Source: Acidobacteriota bacterium
Lineage (GTDB): Bacteria > Acidobacteriota > Terriglobia > Terriglobales > Acidobacteriaceae
DNA: 5,406 nucleotides
NCBI GenBank assembly: GCA_021811745.1
Contig: JAJZNH010000994.1
Span: 1-5,406, forward strand
Reading direction: 5' to 3'
Position numbers and translations under genes: made by a program. The notes below the pieces were generated by a model that was not told the origin of the DNA, ran no database searches, and worked only from the letters and a program-made list of their open reading frames with translations. Each line of letters begins with the position of its first letter. Positions within the stretch are counted from its first letter, which is position 1. This document shows positions 5,380 to 5,406 of this stretch, piece by piece.

Positions 5380-5406
5380 AAGGCCTGTGCCGCGGCACAG
5401 GCCTTT
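5380..5406 (+). terminator. intrinsic terminator-like palindrome after tatA
   Basis: Bases 5380-5392 (AAGGCCTGTGCCG) are perfectly complementary to 5393-5405, giving an 11-bp stem with a 4-base CGCG loop. The right arm runs into TTT, where the window stops, so the length of the T-tract is unknown. It lies 87 bases after the tatA stop and fits a plus-strand intrinsic terminator. The bases between (5293-5379) hold a CAGGCTGAG direct repeat (5311-5319, 5333-5341) and no gene. Confidence 0.7.

Overview
The window is GC-rich bacterial chromosome with GTG/TTG start options, short intergenic gaps and several GC-rich inverted repeats between genes. Gene content and the style of the intergenic repeats suggest an acidobacterium (Terriglobia/Koribacter-like). 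This is an inference from memory of such genomes, not a measured placement. I see no transposase, integrase, phage gene, CRISPR array, tRNA or rRNA.

Layout, left to right. (1) Bases 1-1130 (+): the C-terminal three quarters of an L-fucose/L-arabinose isomerase-like protein, cut off by the window edge. (2) 1171-1214: a GC-rich hairpin between convergent genes. (3) 1296-1700 (-): an FtsB/DivIC-type septum formation initiator, with one membrane helix, a coiled coil and the conserved C-terminal motif. (4) 1933-2259 (+): a small hydrophobic protein that I cannot assign to a named family. (5) 2260-2637: 378 bases without a gene, crowded with inverted repeats. They include a 16-bp perfect stem at 2540-2575 and a GC-rich stretch resembling dispersed repeats. 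(6) 2638-3921 (-): a 427-residue alpha/beta hydrolase of unknown substrate with an intact-looking Ser/Asp/His triad. (7) 4133-4933 (+): NadD, nicotinate-nucleotide adenylyltransferase of NAD synthesis, with an unusually long segment before its C-terminal motif. (8) 5062-5292 (+): a TatA/TatE-type twin-arginine translocase subunit. (9) 5380-5406: a strong terminator-like palindrome at the window edge.

The genes do not form one pathway. They are housekeeping genes (division, NAD synthesis, protein export) mixed with one sugar-isomerase relative and two poorly characterised proteins. nadD and tatA share a strand but lie 128 bases apart, so co-transcription is possible and not shown. The hydrolase and nadD are divergent and share a 211-base upstream region. 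The window looks mostly ordinary. The parts most worth a second look are the hairpin-dense gap at 2260-2637, the unassigned membrane protein, the hydrolase and the NadD insert.
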